Source: Hyposmocoma kahamanoa (Eukaryota > Arthropoda > Insecta > Lepidoptera > Cosmopterigidae). Taken from it: 64,000 nucleotides of DNA. Position 1 is the first letter of the stretch, and each line of letters begins with the position of its first letter. The notes below the pieces were generated by a model that searched no databases, was not told the origin of the DNA, and was given only the letters and a program-made list of their open reading frames with translations. Positions 24,667 through 36,009 of this stretch are shown one piece after another. A program made the translations under genes and the position numbers. The stretch is from the NCBI RefSeq assembly GCF_003589595.1, contig NW_020653900.1, forward strand, positions 4,553,600-4,617,599, read 5' to 3'.

Positions 24667-24950
24667 GATACCTAGTGATTGGACGAACAAATCGTGCGCC
24701 TGATGGTAAGCGACACGCGTATCCATAACAGTTGCAGTATCACATAGAGCTTATAATCGCAAAGACTTGAGCGGCATTGCCAATCCGCCCGTCACCCTGA
24801 GACAAAGTGGAAAAGTCTCATGTGCCTGTAGTTTCACCAGCGTCCCCATACCCTTCAAAACTGGAACTCAGTAATAGTCACATTACTGCTTGGCGGCAGA
24901 AATGGGTAAGATGGCAGTACTTACCTGGGCGAACTCTTTCACTAGGAGCC
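24667..24950 (-). mobile_element. Family A repeat, near full length
   Basis: Reverse orientation: GATACCTAGTGATTGGACG through GAACTCTTTCACTAGGAGCC. Confidence 0.86.
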
Positions 24951-24955
24951 ATTGA

Positions 24956-26309
24956 CTTACAATTATTAAGTCAATGCTAGAAGCTATTAGAATATTCCCA
25001 ATTCAAAATGAAACCTCATTTCTCTTACATAAGTTTTTTGTATCAAGATTAATCAATTTATCAAGATTTTTTGTAGACGTTTCAAATCGAATTTCGACTT
25101 CCATAATAAATGCTTTAAAGTCGATATCAGGTCGTCGTGTCACTGTGATCACTAAAACTTGATAAAAAAACCTTGACGTCACCTCCTCTCACTTTTAGAT
25201 CCTGGATATTACGTAAACGCTTCTGATAATTCAATTTCGGATTTTACTAGTTCTTCATTCGTACATTAAATCTTTAGTCTCGTACATACAAATTTCATTG
25301 CTTTTGTGTTGATTGGAGGTTTTTCACGCTAAGTTACCAGTAAATCATAAGCCGTTTTGGTTTTTTAATGGGACGAACCTTCTCTGTCCCATGGACCTAT
25401 CAATCGTCTTATTTGTGTATTTTCAGCAAACATTTCTGAACGGCGACTGACCTTCAAAAGCCCAATTCATGTTCCGAGAACTAATCCTTCAGCAATACGG
25501 TTTTACCACTTCAGAAATTAAAAGCTTAGCTTAGCTATGTATTCCACACAATTATGATTCAAAGTGTATTCCATAACATTTAAGCTTTTTTGAAAAGAGC
25601 AATCCCTAGAGTTTCTTGTTCGTACTTCTCAGGGAGGTCAGCGTAGTGAACGAGCAGTAGCTTCAAAAATGACGTTTTGAAGTGTAAAAATTTTACCTTT
25701 AGAATAAATGATTATTTGGCTTTGACTTTAAATAAAGTTAATTTGCCAAACTGGTCCCACCAGGAATGGAACCCGGGACCTCCGCATCCAGCGACCACAG
25801 TGCAAACCGTTAGATCACCACAGTCGTCAGATATGTACATTAATATATGTTTTTTATTTTAGTTTTTTATTATTTATTTGATTGCGATAAAAACTTTTGT
25901 CAGTTTTACCTTCGCCCGTAAGTTTCTGAAGTATGATATGTTTGTCTACAGCTTTTGTGAAGATGCACTTTTAAATTCAGCTATTTTTAACTATGTTTGT
26001 GGTGCAGTTCGGGTTCGGCTGATACTTATTCCATTTTTAATTGGGTGAGCAAAGATTCACTTTCAACGTTAATTGATATTATGATCAATAAGTATGGTTA
26101 CATCTCTAGAACACGTGAACTTGACCGTACAGTCGTCCTTGACAAAGTCGTGAGAATTTTTATAATCCTCGCTAACTTTGCGTGTGACTTTGTACTGTTG
26201 AGCCTGTATCACTTTTGTAACACGATATAATGAAAAATTGTAAACCTTTTCTTTTATAAAATGAACCTTGTTATGAAGAAGTAATGGCGATGTGTGGACC
26301 AGGTGCGAG
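24956..26309. other. Intronic stretch; one tRNA-like SINE relic only
   Basis: Apart from the relic at 25745-25830 nothing is recognised. Confidence 0.45.
25745..25830 (-). mobile_element. tRNA-like SINE head (relic)
   Basis: On the minus strand GTGGTGATCTAACGGTTTGC resembles a tRNA A-box region, and GTCCCGGGTTCCATTCCTGG, 30 bases further on, resembles a T-arm/B box. The fold is imperfect and the flank is repeat-like, so it is not called a functional tRNA gene. Confidence 0.5.
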
Positions 26310-26500
26310 CGCAAATAATGATCTAGACAACCACACCAATTATCTGAGAGGATATTCCCTGTGCTACGAGTAACAGAGTACAATTCAGGGCACTATCCAG
26401 AACATGCAGATCAGAACCAATTTAGAAGCTTTATTTCTCAAACCCGAACCTGGCCTCATCTTGCACCCATTCAAACCGCTGAACCACCGAGGTCGTTAAT
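26310..26500 (-). mobile_element. tRNA-headed SINE copy (same family as 38570)
   Basis: TCTAGACAACCACACCAATT, AGGGCACTATCCAGAAC and CAAACCCGAACCTGGCCTC match blocks at 38570-38745 in the same order. The tRNA-like end (CCGAACCTGG...CGCTGAACCACCGAGG) is degraded. Confidence 0.55.
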
Positions 26501-26527
26501 TACATGTCGATGTTTTTATTTGTTTAA

Positions 26528-26776
26528 TAATACCAGGTGACGGCACAAATAAGTCGTGCGCAGTTGCAGTGCCACTCGGAGCTTTAAATCGCAAAGATCT
26601 GAGGGACACTGCCACTGCGCCTGTCACCCTCAGACGTAAGTTGACAAGTCTCATGTGCCTGTAATTATCCTTCAAAACGGAAACGCAGCAATGTTCACAT
26701 TATTGCTTGGCGGCAGAAAAAGTAAGGTGGCAGAACTTCCCTGGACAAACTCTTTCACAAGCAGCTCTGCTGCTAC
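26528..26776 (-). mobile_element. Family A repeat
   Basis: Reverse orientation: ATACCAGGTGACGGCACAAA to GCAGCTCTGCTGCTAC, with a deletion after AAGTCGTGCGC. Confidence 0.85.
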
Positions 26777-26904
26777 TATATATTATGTGTTATGATTTGA
26801 GGAACTTTTATTGACAAACTTACTAACAGATACTTAAGTATTTGAAAGAAGGTGGAGGTGAAGGTGCGTCACACACTACGCCACTCCCGTTATTTTGAAG
26901 AAAA

Positions 26905-27075
26905 CACACGTTTGTTATAATTATTAATACAAAGATCGAACACTTAGAAAAAAATCCTTCGATCCGGTCGGATTCGAACCGACGTCGTCTTGCATACCGT
27001 GCCAGACGCTATACCAACTAAGACACGGAACGAACCAACGGACCTCACAATTTTTCTATGTGTTTAATGCAATAC
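26905..27075 (-). mobile_element. tRNA-derived SINE, family E (copy 1)
   Basis: Flank TTGTTATAATTATTAATACA AAGATCGAACACTTAG, then a tRNA-like head on the minus strand: TTAGTTGGTATAGCGTCTGG (A box) and CGTCGGTTCGAATCCGACC (B box). Closed by AATTTTTCTATGTG. The next copy begins about 290 bases later. Confidence 0.75.
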
Positions 27076-27194
27076 TATTGGATCAATAATTGTCTTTTTT
27101 TTCCTTATAATGAATGTAAGTATGCTAATTTGCAAGTAATGATAAATTAAATTTTTATTGAATTGATATTCAATTTTCTTTTGTGAAATGACTC

Positions 27195-27385
27195 CACTAG
27201 TTTGTTATAATTATTAATACAAAGATAGAACACTCAGAAAAAATTCCTTCGATCCGGTCGAATTCGAACGGACGTCTACTTGCATACCGTGCCAGACGCT
27301 ATACCAACTAAGCCACGGAACGAACCAACGGACCTCACGAATTTTTCTATGTGCTTGCGTCGTGTCTTTGTATTTGGTTTTTCAA
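27195..27385 (-). mobile_element. tRNA-derived SINE, family E (copy 2)
   Basis: Same order as copy 1. The B box has mutated (GTCCGTTCGAATTCGACC) and one base is inserted before it. Followed by GTCGTAGCGCCGTCTATAAG. Confidence 0.75.
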
Positions 27386-27529
27386 CGACTTTTTAGTCGT
27401 AGCGCCGTCTATAAGAAATCTATGAAAGATTTATCACCCAGTTAGTACCATTACAGCTACCAGTGCTGGCGAGAGATGTCGCTATTCACTGTATTAATTA
27501 AATTTTTATTGAATTGATATTGATATTCT

Positions 27530-27605
27530 ATTCTTTTTTGTGAAATTACTCCACTAGTTTGTTATAATTATTAATACAAAGACCGAACACTCAGAAAAAA
27601 TTTAA
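27530..27605 (-). mobile_element. Family E flank fragment (copy 3, no tRNA head)
   Basis: TGTGAAATTACTCCACTAG and TTGTTATAATTATTAATACA, AAGACCGAACACTCAG, then the copy stops where the tRNA-like part should begin. Confidence 0.7.
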
Positions 27606-27609
27606 ACAA

Positions 27610-28760
27610 AACTTTTATGACGTGATAGTTTATTACATGATGACGAATAATAATTTATTACAATTTCTTGTTGAAATAAAACGACAAAAAATAAACTCTA
27701 AAATTGTGCACTATGGTCACCACCTACCAAGAATTCACCGTGTAACCCGAGCCGTAATAACAGACGCTGGATACCATTCCTATTTCGGTGACCTGCATTA
27801 AATCACTCAACTATAATCAGTAAACATTAAACTACAAACATCAAGTATTAATTTGTGAACATATTTATTAAGTGATAGTTGAACTGATCGATGAAAATTT
27901 AAAATTAGTTCTATTTTGAACATTAACTTCCAAAAACCTTTTTTACTGGCATTATTAATCATTGTTGTTTTCTCGCTGTTATTTTTTAATTTCTTTTCAT
28001 TTACAGTTTTTCAAATCTATTGATTTCGTTGTACAAACGCATTAAGAAACCATAAACAATATAAAAATTACAAACTGTATACAGAAAATGTACTATGGTA
28101 TTTTTCGTCATATTATTGGAAATAAACATTTGAAAAAGACTATTTCTTGATCATGCTTGACGTTTAAATCACGTTAAGCTCTATAAAATATTTGACAAAC
28201 ATCGCAATGCAGAATTTAGGAAAAACAGGTCAATGCCATCTAGCTGATTTTTAGTGAACTACCTGTATATGATAAGCCAAGTTGCTCAGTGAAGTTTATT
28301 CTATAAAATAGATTTGTTACAGTACCGTTTCTTTTTTCTTTTTCTGCTTAGGCAAAAAATTCGCACAAACAAACTACATGCCTTCTAACAAGTTTTCTTT
28401 TTTAATTTAGTCGCCATGTGACCAGGGAACCAAGGGGGAGCGTAATTACACATAAGTGTGTCATACACTACATCATCCAAACTTTAAAATGGTCAAAGAA
28501 TACCTCATGATAAATCGCTTCGCAGCGATTCAGTATATTTTTAAATTACAAGGAGCAGGTTTAATAACCTGTTCTGATTTGTTAGTTATGTGACTTATCG
28601 GTTTTTCTTCTCATGTTTTGTCTCTTTTTGTAACACCAGATTTGCAAGTAGATGTTCGTAGAACCTCTGAGCTATTTACTCGTGGGTTTTGCGTTCTCGG
28701 TACTCAGACAGTAGAATTAACCCAAACAGAATTTATGATAATTATAATAGTATTTATTAA
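27610..28760. other. Intronic stretch, nothing recognised
   Basis: AT-rich DNA leading to the polypyrimidine/AG acceptor of the next Lst2 exon. Confidence 0.5.
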
Positions 28761-28766
28761 TTACAG

Positions 28767-28907
28767 AGGGACGACCGGTCGCTACTGGCGCAATTCTTCT
28801 TTGCCGACGACGCGCTCAACATGGTAGCGGCCGAGCTGGACTCGTTCGATGGCCGCAAGGACCCCGATAGGTGTTCCACTCTTGTCAATCAACTCCGACA
28901 TGCGCAG
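28767..28907 (+). CDS. Lst2: Lateral signaling target protein 2 homolog (ZFYVE28/LST2), second coding exon
   Basis: An open block of 47 codons with TTAATTACAG before it and GTATGT after it, in phase 0 at both ends. It reads [20 protein letters not shown], then [20 protein letters not shown], then NQLRHAQ. The order 'LLA.F..AD..L..VA.ELDS.DGR..P.RC..LV..(L/F)R..Q' is the conserved start of LST2/ZFYVE28 proteins, directly after the KPK that ends the first exon. The exon is clearly richer in G+C than the AT-rich intron around it, as expected for a conserved exon. The next segment of the family (a D-K-V-L start and the long helical region) is not found downstream in the window. This and 10803-10838 are therefore the only parts of the gene seen, about 59 residues of a protein that is several hundred residues or more in the family. 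Confidence 0.9.
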
Positions 28908-28909
28908 GT

Positions 28910-29705
28910 ATGTATTACATAAGTTTGATTCATTCGCACTTACCTACAGAACATCGCAAAGTTACGGCTGTCTTTGGTTTGAGGGGTAACCCTACGGATG
29001 GGCCATAGCCAAGGATGGTAGTAGACCCTATCATTAGAACTATTAGGAGACGATTGTTCAGACACTTGTTATCTTTTGTTCAATGCCGTATAAGAATTGG
29101 AAAGATCTTTAATGTTTGTGTAGGGTCCCAAAAATAAGCATTCAAATGAATGGCAAATGCGTATATTATTAGTTATTATAAATCACTCGACAATGAATAC
29201 AATTTTGGTAAACGTCTTGTAAGCGTGTTTTCGAAAATACACAAAAACGGTTGAACGCCATCTAGCGGAATCTTAGCTAAATTGTAAATATTTAGACGAT
29301 ATTAGAAGTCTCTAAATGTCGAACTCGTCAACAAGAAGATAACATTCTGCTAGTATCAGATCTAATATCTAAGTTTGATTACATTCTGTTAAGTAACTAA
29401 AGAAATATACTTGGGCAATGAATAGCTACCCTATATCAAAGTATTTAACTTTGCTCTTAACCAAAGTATAAGTACAATGTTTCATAGTCATTTTGGTATA
29501 ATGAATGCCCTTGAAGACCATTCATTCGCAATCATTAAATAATTAAAAACGTTACATAAAGAATACAATACACAATCGTGTATTTTCCGACATAATGTAA
29601 GTAAATTTAATGTTGGACATTGAATATTATTACATAAACGACTTTTGCGTTTGTATGTATATGATTTATTATTATTTCTTATGATTATTTGGGTGTCGCC
29701 ATTCT
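28910..29705. other. Intronic stretch, nothing recognised
   Basis: AT-rich noncoding DNA. Confidence 0.5.
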
Positions 29706-29708
29706 ATA

Positions 29709-31009
29709 TGTGGGGCGCACTAAAAGTTTCCGGAATGAATAAGAAAAAAATACTATAAATGGTCAGAAATGAACTTATTGTTTCTCAAAATATTCTCCGT
29801 TAGCGTTAATGCACTTTTTCATACGAATTAACCAATTTAGAAAACATTTATGCCACTCCTCCGTGACAATTTCTGAAATATATTTTTCATACTCTTCGAC
29901 AGCCTCTTCAGGTGAAGAAAATCGTTGATCGCGTAACTGGTTCTTAATTTTTGGAAATAAATAAAAGTCACAAGATGCCAGGTCTTGACTGTACGCGGGA
30001 TGGCTCATAAGGTCAACGTTGTTCACCTTCAAAAAGTAATTTGTCTGTCTGGCCGTGTGAGAACTGGCATTATCGTGGTGCAAGATGAGGCGTTTACGGT
30101 TATATTTACGGAGTTTGTCAATAACTTCCAGCGAATAAATGGTCGTGTACCAATCACTATTCATGATACAACGATTGTCCAAAGCAACAGTAGCCACATG
30201 TCCAGTTGTTTTTATTAAAAAAAGACTCAATCATGCGCTTAGAGGCACTTTGCATGCGCGCCACTTCGGTTGGTTTCAGCTCTCTCGAAAGACCCATACG
30301 CTCGATTGCTGCTTTGTTTTGAGATCGTAACTATAAATCCATGTTTCGTCACCTGTTACCATGTCCCATACCAAATTTGACGCCCCTTCGTTGGATCTGG
30401 TAAGCATGGCATTTGTATCAAAAGATGCGATCCGTTTTTTGAGCCTCAGTCAAATTGTGTGGGATCCACAGAGATCACAAGCTTTTTTACACCCAAATGT
30501 TTGTGTAGTATTGATTGTATTTGACTCATGCCTACGCCTAAATATGTCCGAATTTCATGGTATGTCACATGCCTGTCTGTTTTGATCATACGGCGCACAG
30601 CATCGATGTTTTTGTTGTTCACAGCAGTGGACGGGCGACCATCACGAAATTTGTAACTAGATTCACACGACCGCGTTTGAATTCTGCAAACCAGCTATAA
30701 ATAGTTGTCTTGCATGGTGCTTCATCGCTAAAAGCAGTTTGAAGACGAGCGAAGCTCCGCTGAGCTGTTAAATTACACTTAAAGTCGTAGAAAATCATAT
30801 TACGAAAATTTTTACGAGTTGAATCCCTGGCGATATATATATGATAGACAACCAATTTCTAAAATGACGCCACAATCTAAAAACAAGTGACAGTCAGATG
30901 AAATAAACTGTATTGTACAGCCAAAGAGTTCCATTTTCAAATGTTGTAATTACTTTTTAAATATTGTTTATGTAAGTGGCCAGTTCCGGAAACTTATAGT
31001 GCGTCCTTA
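29709..31009 (-). mobile_element. Mariner-family DNA transposon, nearly full length, inactive
   Basis: About 1.3 kb, the normal size for mariner. The left end GGGGCGCACTAAAAGTTTCC and the right end GGAAACTTATAGTGCGTCC are inverted repeats sharing GCGCACTA.AAGTTTCCGG-like sequence, with TA on both outer sides. One decayed transposase frame lies inside on the minus strand. It sits in intron 2 of Lst2, antisense to the gene. Confidence 0.88.
29775..30855 (-). pseudogene. Mariner transposase, frameshifted
   Basis: The N-terminal part (30855-30619) contains RKNFRNMIFYDFKCNLTAQ and KTTIYSWFAEFKRGRVNL, the HTH DNA-binding region of mariner transposases. The middle holds VTGDETWIYSYDLKTKQQS (around 30360-30290), carrying the first catalytic Asp. 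After a frame break near 30230-30270, the C-terminal part reads TGHVATVALDNRCIMNSDW, KRLILHHDNASSHTARQTN (second Asp) and YSQDLASCDFYLFPKIKNQ (third Asp), and ends NANGEYFEKQ. Exactly 34 residues separate the last two Asp, so this is the DD34D class. All three catalytic residues survive, but the frame is broken in at least two places, so no active enzyme is made. It resembles the cecropia/Bombyx-type mariner group. Confidence 0.9.
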
Positions 31010-31011
31010 TA

Positions 31012-32840
31012 GTCTTTATTTTATTTTCGACGTTATTATTAAAGATATATATATATGCATATAAAATTGTTGACGGATTTAAAATAATTGCTATATAAGT
31101 CTTTAGTTTTCAAAAGTGGAGAAAAGTATGTCCAAGGGCATGTCGGTTTCGTCGGCATATTTATTTAAATGTACAATCAAACTGTCGTATACAATTATAA
31201 ATAAAAACATCCTAATCAAACGATAAAATCGATTGTTACATTTAACATGAAATGTGTTAAAATTTTTTGAATAAATCAATATATTATAAATGACTAACAT
31301 TTAATATTGCAAGGTAAGCAAAACAAAAGAATATTAAGTTTTATTAGTCGATATTTCACAAGCGTAGTGGCGATCGCGTTGGATTTGTCTAGTGTCCTAC
31401 GAAAATGCGGATCTTCTAACACGTTAAATTATTTCCATCCGTCCGTATCCGTATGAGTCGCCAACATGAGAGACGGTTATGAAATATATTTAGGTGATGT
31501 TCGAATTTAAATTTTAAAATTGCCAACTGTCATCGCCATAGCATCAGAAAAAAACAAAAGCTCTCTAAACTGTTCTACCTGTATCTGAGTTTATAAGAAC
31601 GATGACCCCGGTCTGACAACAGACTCAGATTGTAGTCCAGTCAGATCGATGGAGTTTTTCTTTATGTTATTCGATCTTTCGATTGTAATTAATAGTAATA
31701 ACAAGCTAGCGGTGTATTTAAAAAAATAATATCCTGGTGATGTTTTTCGTCAATCATATTCAATAAAATAAATGTTGAAACCATTCTGTCGTTACCATGC
31801 ATCGTTAATTATTTCACATCCTGATCGTTCAAAAACAATATCCGTTCACAACAAACTTCGTAAAAAATGTAATTCTTTTTCAAATTTTGTTTCCATTTCT
31901 TAATTTTTTTTAACAAAATTCGGGAATTTTAAATATGGCTGTTTACAAAAATAACAGAAAATGATCAAAAAATAAAGTTGGCGTAGTGGTCATTGAAGGT
32001 ATCGAGATGTAACGATAATGATCAGAACAATTCATACCTCAAACTTGAGTTGTAACAATATCGATCTTTCACCCCTATTGTTAGCATGTAATTACATTAG
32101 CTCGGTTACCGTAAACAAACTCAGGAATTTTCCTAACCGACTTAACGGTTCGCTAAATTGAGTTTTCTTTACAATACATTGACCTGGTACAGTCGTCATC
32201 AAAACGGTTAAATTAACGTTTGGGAGTCGAAAATTTGTTCAAAATATTTGCATACCATAATTTTTGTCCATTGATATATTTTTTATTTTTATCAAATGTA
32301 TATTATGTTTCTTTCGTTTTCGTTATATTGTTGTTTTTAGTTTTTTTTTCCAATCCTATTGCCTTTAACTGTACTTAGTCATTAATTACTAAAATTTTAG
32401 CACCGTTCGTTATCACTTTCCTTAGTTCAGTTTTTTCTTCTTCTGCAAAGTACGATTAAATATAATTGAGAACGACAAGGTTCTACAACAACCGTTGAAA
32501 CTGTTATTTGTGCAACCTTGTCGTTTTCAAATAAAGGAAGGTCTTTCCGTTTCATAATTTTCAAGATGCTTTAATTTGTTTGATAATGTTTCTCTACTCA
32601 AGGCGGTACGCCAAAAATAAGTCTTAGTAAGACAGAATGAGAGAGATTGCAAAAATACAAATAAATGATGGCAATAATGGCAAGTTTGACACCAATATTT
32701 ATTTAAAACAAATTATCATATTTTAAGTTTAAAAGTAATATATTATAAGTATGCGCAGATTCTTGCATTATGAAATAAAACTAACTAGATAACAATCTAA
32801 TAGTCGAGCTCGTAGATTTTCATGATAACAATCACGAATC
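31012..32840. other. Intronic stretch, nothing recognised
   Basis: AT-rich noncoding DNA with no assignable repeat or frame. Confidence 0.5.
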
Positions 32841-32844
32841 GATT

Positions 32845-32992
32845 ATAAAACAATTTTTCGGCTCTAAATCTATATACGCGTGTTTGTTTTTTTAACCGAT
32901 CTAACGTTTCGGGCTCTTCACTCGTCCCATGGTCACAGTGGTCACGTCAATTTGAAAAAAAACGAATAATTCGATCCGAAAATTTTATTTTT
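32845..32992 (+). repeat. Family B repeat, diverged copy
   Basis: TTTTTCGGCTCTAAATCTA, ACCGATCTAACGTTTCGGGC, TCGTCCCATGGTCACAGTGG. The blocks match the family B order but are more mutated than at 22793. Confidence 0.65.
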
Positions 32993-33220
32993 CATGATAA
33001 CGAGCAAGTCGTGCGAATGGTGATAAGCGATACGCTTGTTCATAACTGTTGCAGCGCAGCTCAGAGGTTTAAATCACACAGATCTGAGGGCTACTGTGCC
33101 CATCACCCTGAGACATAAGACACCCTAAAACGCACTTACATTACTGCTTGTCGGCAGAAATAGGTAAGGTGGTAGTACTTCCATGGGCGAACGCATTCAC
33201 AGGTAGCTCTATTGCTCTAC
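32993..33220 (-). mobile_element. Family A repeat, internally deleted
   Basis: Reverse orientation: ATGATAACGAGCAAGTCGTG to AGGTAGCTCTATTGCTC. The CATGTGCCTGTAATTTCACC block is missing. Confidence 0.8.
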
Positions 33221-33250
33221 TGAATCTAATTTAAATATGTATTGCAAATA

Positions 33251-33450
33251 TGCAACGGGACTGCCACGCAGAGGCCCCAGGTTCGATTCCCGGGCCGGGA
33301 TAAATATTTGTATGGCCTACATTTATTTCTCTCGTGAGTTTGGGTGTAATTTGTGGTTGTCTATGTGTGTGTCCATGGCACCTGCGACACAGGGTTTCCT
33401 TAGTGCGGGGCTACGTTGAATGTGTGCGTTATTATTATTATTAATTATTT
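33251..33450 (+). mobile_element. tRNA-derived SINE with (TTA)n tail, family D, 5'-truncated
   Basis: Has the B-box part CCCCAGGTTCGATTCCCGGG and the body ATATTTGTATGGCCTACATT, GAGTTTGGGTGTAATTTGTG, CCTGCGACACAGGGTTTCC. It ends in (ATT)n. The A-box end seen at 44163 is missing. Confidence 0.8.
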
Positions 33451-33741
33451 GACAAGCAAATGGAAACAAACGGGGTGTAAGTTTCTTATATTTCACACCT
33501 TATGCGTTATACTGCTCGTGAATGTTTTGGAATTTTAATTACCGTTTTCACTCAAGTACAAGTGTGTGTTTGATAATTTTTGGTGTGTTATTAACCGTTG
33601 CGGGCTACGGCAGGATATCAGCGAGGCAATTAAGAGTCATTGACCTATTTGTTTTATTTGTCATATTATTAATTTGTATATACTTTTTGTGTTATATTGC
33701 TTTTTCATTATTTCTTATAAAGCAAAACAGGAGTAGAGCTA

Positions 33742-34010
33742 GAAGCAGTAGAGCTCCTTGTGAGAAAGAGTTCGTCCATGGAAGTACTGCCTACCTTACC
33801 TATTTCTGCCGCCAAGCAGTAATGTGAACCTTGCTACGTTCAAATTTTTAAGGATAAGGGTGCTGGTGAAATTACAGGTACTTGGGACTCGTTAACTTAT
33901 ATGTCTCAGGGCAATGGGAATGCCACTCAGATCTTTGCGACTTAAAAGTTGTGTCGCTTTCCATCAGGCGCACGACTTGTTCATCCCGTCACTTGGAGTC
34001 AAGAAAAATA
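33742..34010 (+). mobile_element. Family A repeat, near full length
   Basis: AGCAGTAGAGCTCCTTGTG to TCATCCCGTCACTTGGAG plus an A-rich tail. A deletion removes part of the GACGGGCGCAGTGGCAGT block. Confidence 0.86.
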
Positions 34011-34318
34011 AAAATATAACCTTACTAATTACGAGCTAGTCTTTTTACAAGACTAATAGGCAATTTTAATTCAAATTAATATTAAAATAAATTTATTTTT
34101 TTAATTTATTTTTGAAATAAAAGTTACATTGTTTTGACTGATTTTTATTGAAACAAAACATATGAACAGACCTTTCGCTGAAATATATTACTAAGTAATA
34201 GCAGTAATATAGCATCTGAAAGAGGTATAATTTGACTAATTAAAATGCTCTATTATTGTGTTTACTACAATATTTTAAACCTAAATTACAAAGAAGTCAC
34301 ATGCGAAATATTCACTCT

Positions 34319-34522
34319 AAGGGCGCTTTACACTGGGTCGTCGGCCGACCTTCCGCAGACTAATTCGCCTTACCAAAGGCGAAGCACCCAATCGCCTCGG
34401 TCGACTTCGGCTGCAAACTACCATCGTCAGACGACTCGTGTAAATAACACCGGGTAGTTTGCCGCCTTCGTCGGCGGTGGGCAAGCGTGTATCGCCTGAC
34501 GACTTGGTGTAAATGCGCCTTC
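34319..34522. mobile_element. MITE with imperfect terminal inverted repeats
   Basis: The left end AAGGGCGCTTTACACTGGGT is mirrored by ACTTGGTGTAAATGCGCCTT at the right end. Both ends continue into GTCGTC(G/A)G-type sequence. About 200 bases, GC-rich compared with its surroundings, no real ORF. The superfamily is not determined because no clear target duplication is visible. Confidence 0.65.
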
Positions 34523-35119
34523 AGATGACTATAAGGACAATTTGCTAATCAAATATAGTAATTTTGATTTTGACACCGACAAAACACATACCATAAATTC
34601 AAATCTATAAGCCACTTTTTCTCCTTTCAATTTAATGGAGTGAGGGGAATTTGTCTAGGAATCATCGTAATAATTCCATGTGTTAATAGTTTAAATTATT
34701 TCTCTACCATGACTTTACATCGTGGACAATCGCCAGTGACCGCGTAAAATATTTGCCAATTATGTATGGTTAATTGTTCAACACCCGTAGCGGTGACGAA
34801 CATTTTTCATATAAATATTTTAAACGACGATCGACAATGCCAACACATGGTAGAGGTAAAGTACATATTCAGCCTCGGCAATGAAGGTTGCCTTCATTAG
34901 TAGCGGCGTCCGTTGCATTATAACAGCCGTACTTGCGGCCCGCTGTCAAATTGAATTGCAATTGATTTGATTTGTTAAACAAACCAGTGTGACTTGAGAC
35001 AATCCAAGCGGACGCCTTAAATCATCTTGAAGATTGTACTGGAGCTGCTAGTGGCACCTCTAGAGAAAAACAATGCCTCCTACTAGCCGTACTGTGACAA
35101 CTATTATTATTGTATAATA

Positions 35120-35285
35120 TTGAAGTTATTCTTTGGTTGCATCCCCTTTGCAACTCCTGAATTTTTATCCCACGATTATGATTGAATGAACTTTTTGTTT
35201 AACAGTTGTACTTACATTACTGTTGTGTTGTCATTATTTTTTGTGGGCAATAAAGATGTGTCATTCGTTCATTCATTCTAAGTAT
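35120..35285 (+). mobile_element. Non-LTR retrotransposon 3' tail
   Basis: Ends TTGTGGGCAATAAAGATGTG followed by (ATTC)n, a polyadenylation-signal-plus-microsatellite end typical of LINE 3' termini. No protein remnant is legible. Confidence 0.45.
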
Positions 35286-35584
35286 TTAATACCAGTGGTA
35301 ATTAGGTACTGGTACGTAAATGTATGTCACAGCAAAGTAACCACCTGTTTCGTTAAGCTGCAATGCACAACGTTATAAAACACTTAAATCTCGAAGAGTT
35401 CTCCTTAATAGTATGATATCACTTATGAAATCTGCACGCTCTGTTTATTTTATATTATAACACATTTTAATTAATTTCGGAACTCGGGCGCGGTTATTAT
35501 AAAGTGGGCAGTGGGCATAACGTCTTTACGTGTATTTATTTTACGTTTTCATTCATTTCATTCATTCCCACATTTAGAGATAAG

Positions 35585-35870
35585 TGTACAGGAACTTTAC
35601 AATTTAGATTCCACCCTCACCGTTCCTTCGGTCGACTAAACGAACTCCGGAACACTCCATCCTTCTGTCGTTGATATACCACTCATTCGCACGCAGCGCT
35701 TCCTCCTTCTTAATACGTATGGCAAAGAAACACTACCTGGTATGTCTGTATTTCCCGAAAATTGCGATTCGGGATTATTCAAGTATAGAATGAATAGGCA
35801 TTTTTTAGACAAACGCGTGTCATCGTTCGTTCACATCATCGTCTGGAATCGGGGCGAACTGTGTGCCTGT
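35585..35870 (+). pseudogene. Non-LTR retrotransposon ORF2 C-terminus relic
   Basis: Across frames, remnants such as VFPENCDFGLFKYRMNRHFL followed by DKRVSSFVH are legible. The 'FK.R(V/M)NRHFL.KR' pattern recurs at 39046 (plus) and 39655 (minus), so all three belong to one LINE family. Stops and frameshifts are frequent. Confidence 0.55.
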
Positions 35871-36009
35871 ATTAAAAAAAAGTTCTATAGTACGTTATTT
35901 TAAAAGAAAATAATGGGTTTGAAATTAAAATTATTTGATTAGTTGACTTTGAATGGAAATGAGTCATATTATACATTTTAGTTTGTTTTTGTTCTCCAGT
36001 GTGTTCAGG

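Larger units (their letters stand above)
10839..28766 (+). other. Lst2: Lst2 intron 1 (17,928 bases)
   Basis: Runs from GTATGT at 10839 to TTAATTACAG at 28766 and joins two phase-0 coding exons. It carries family A repeats, family B and E repeats, LINE and MITE relics and one 400-N gap, so the real length may differ. Confidence 0.75.

Noticed and set aside
26958..27032. Functional tRNA gene
   Set aside because: It has A and B boxes, but it lies within a repeated unit with constant flanks and the sibling copies are mutated, so it is a SINE head.
29985..30585. Plus-strand ORFs across the mariner
   Set aside because: They are antisense shadows of the transposase frame.
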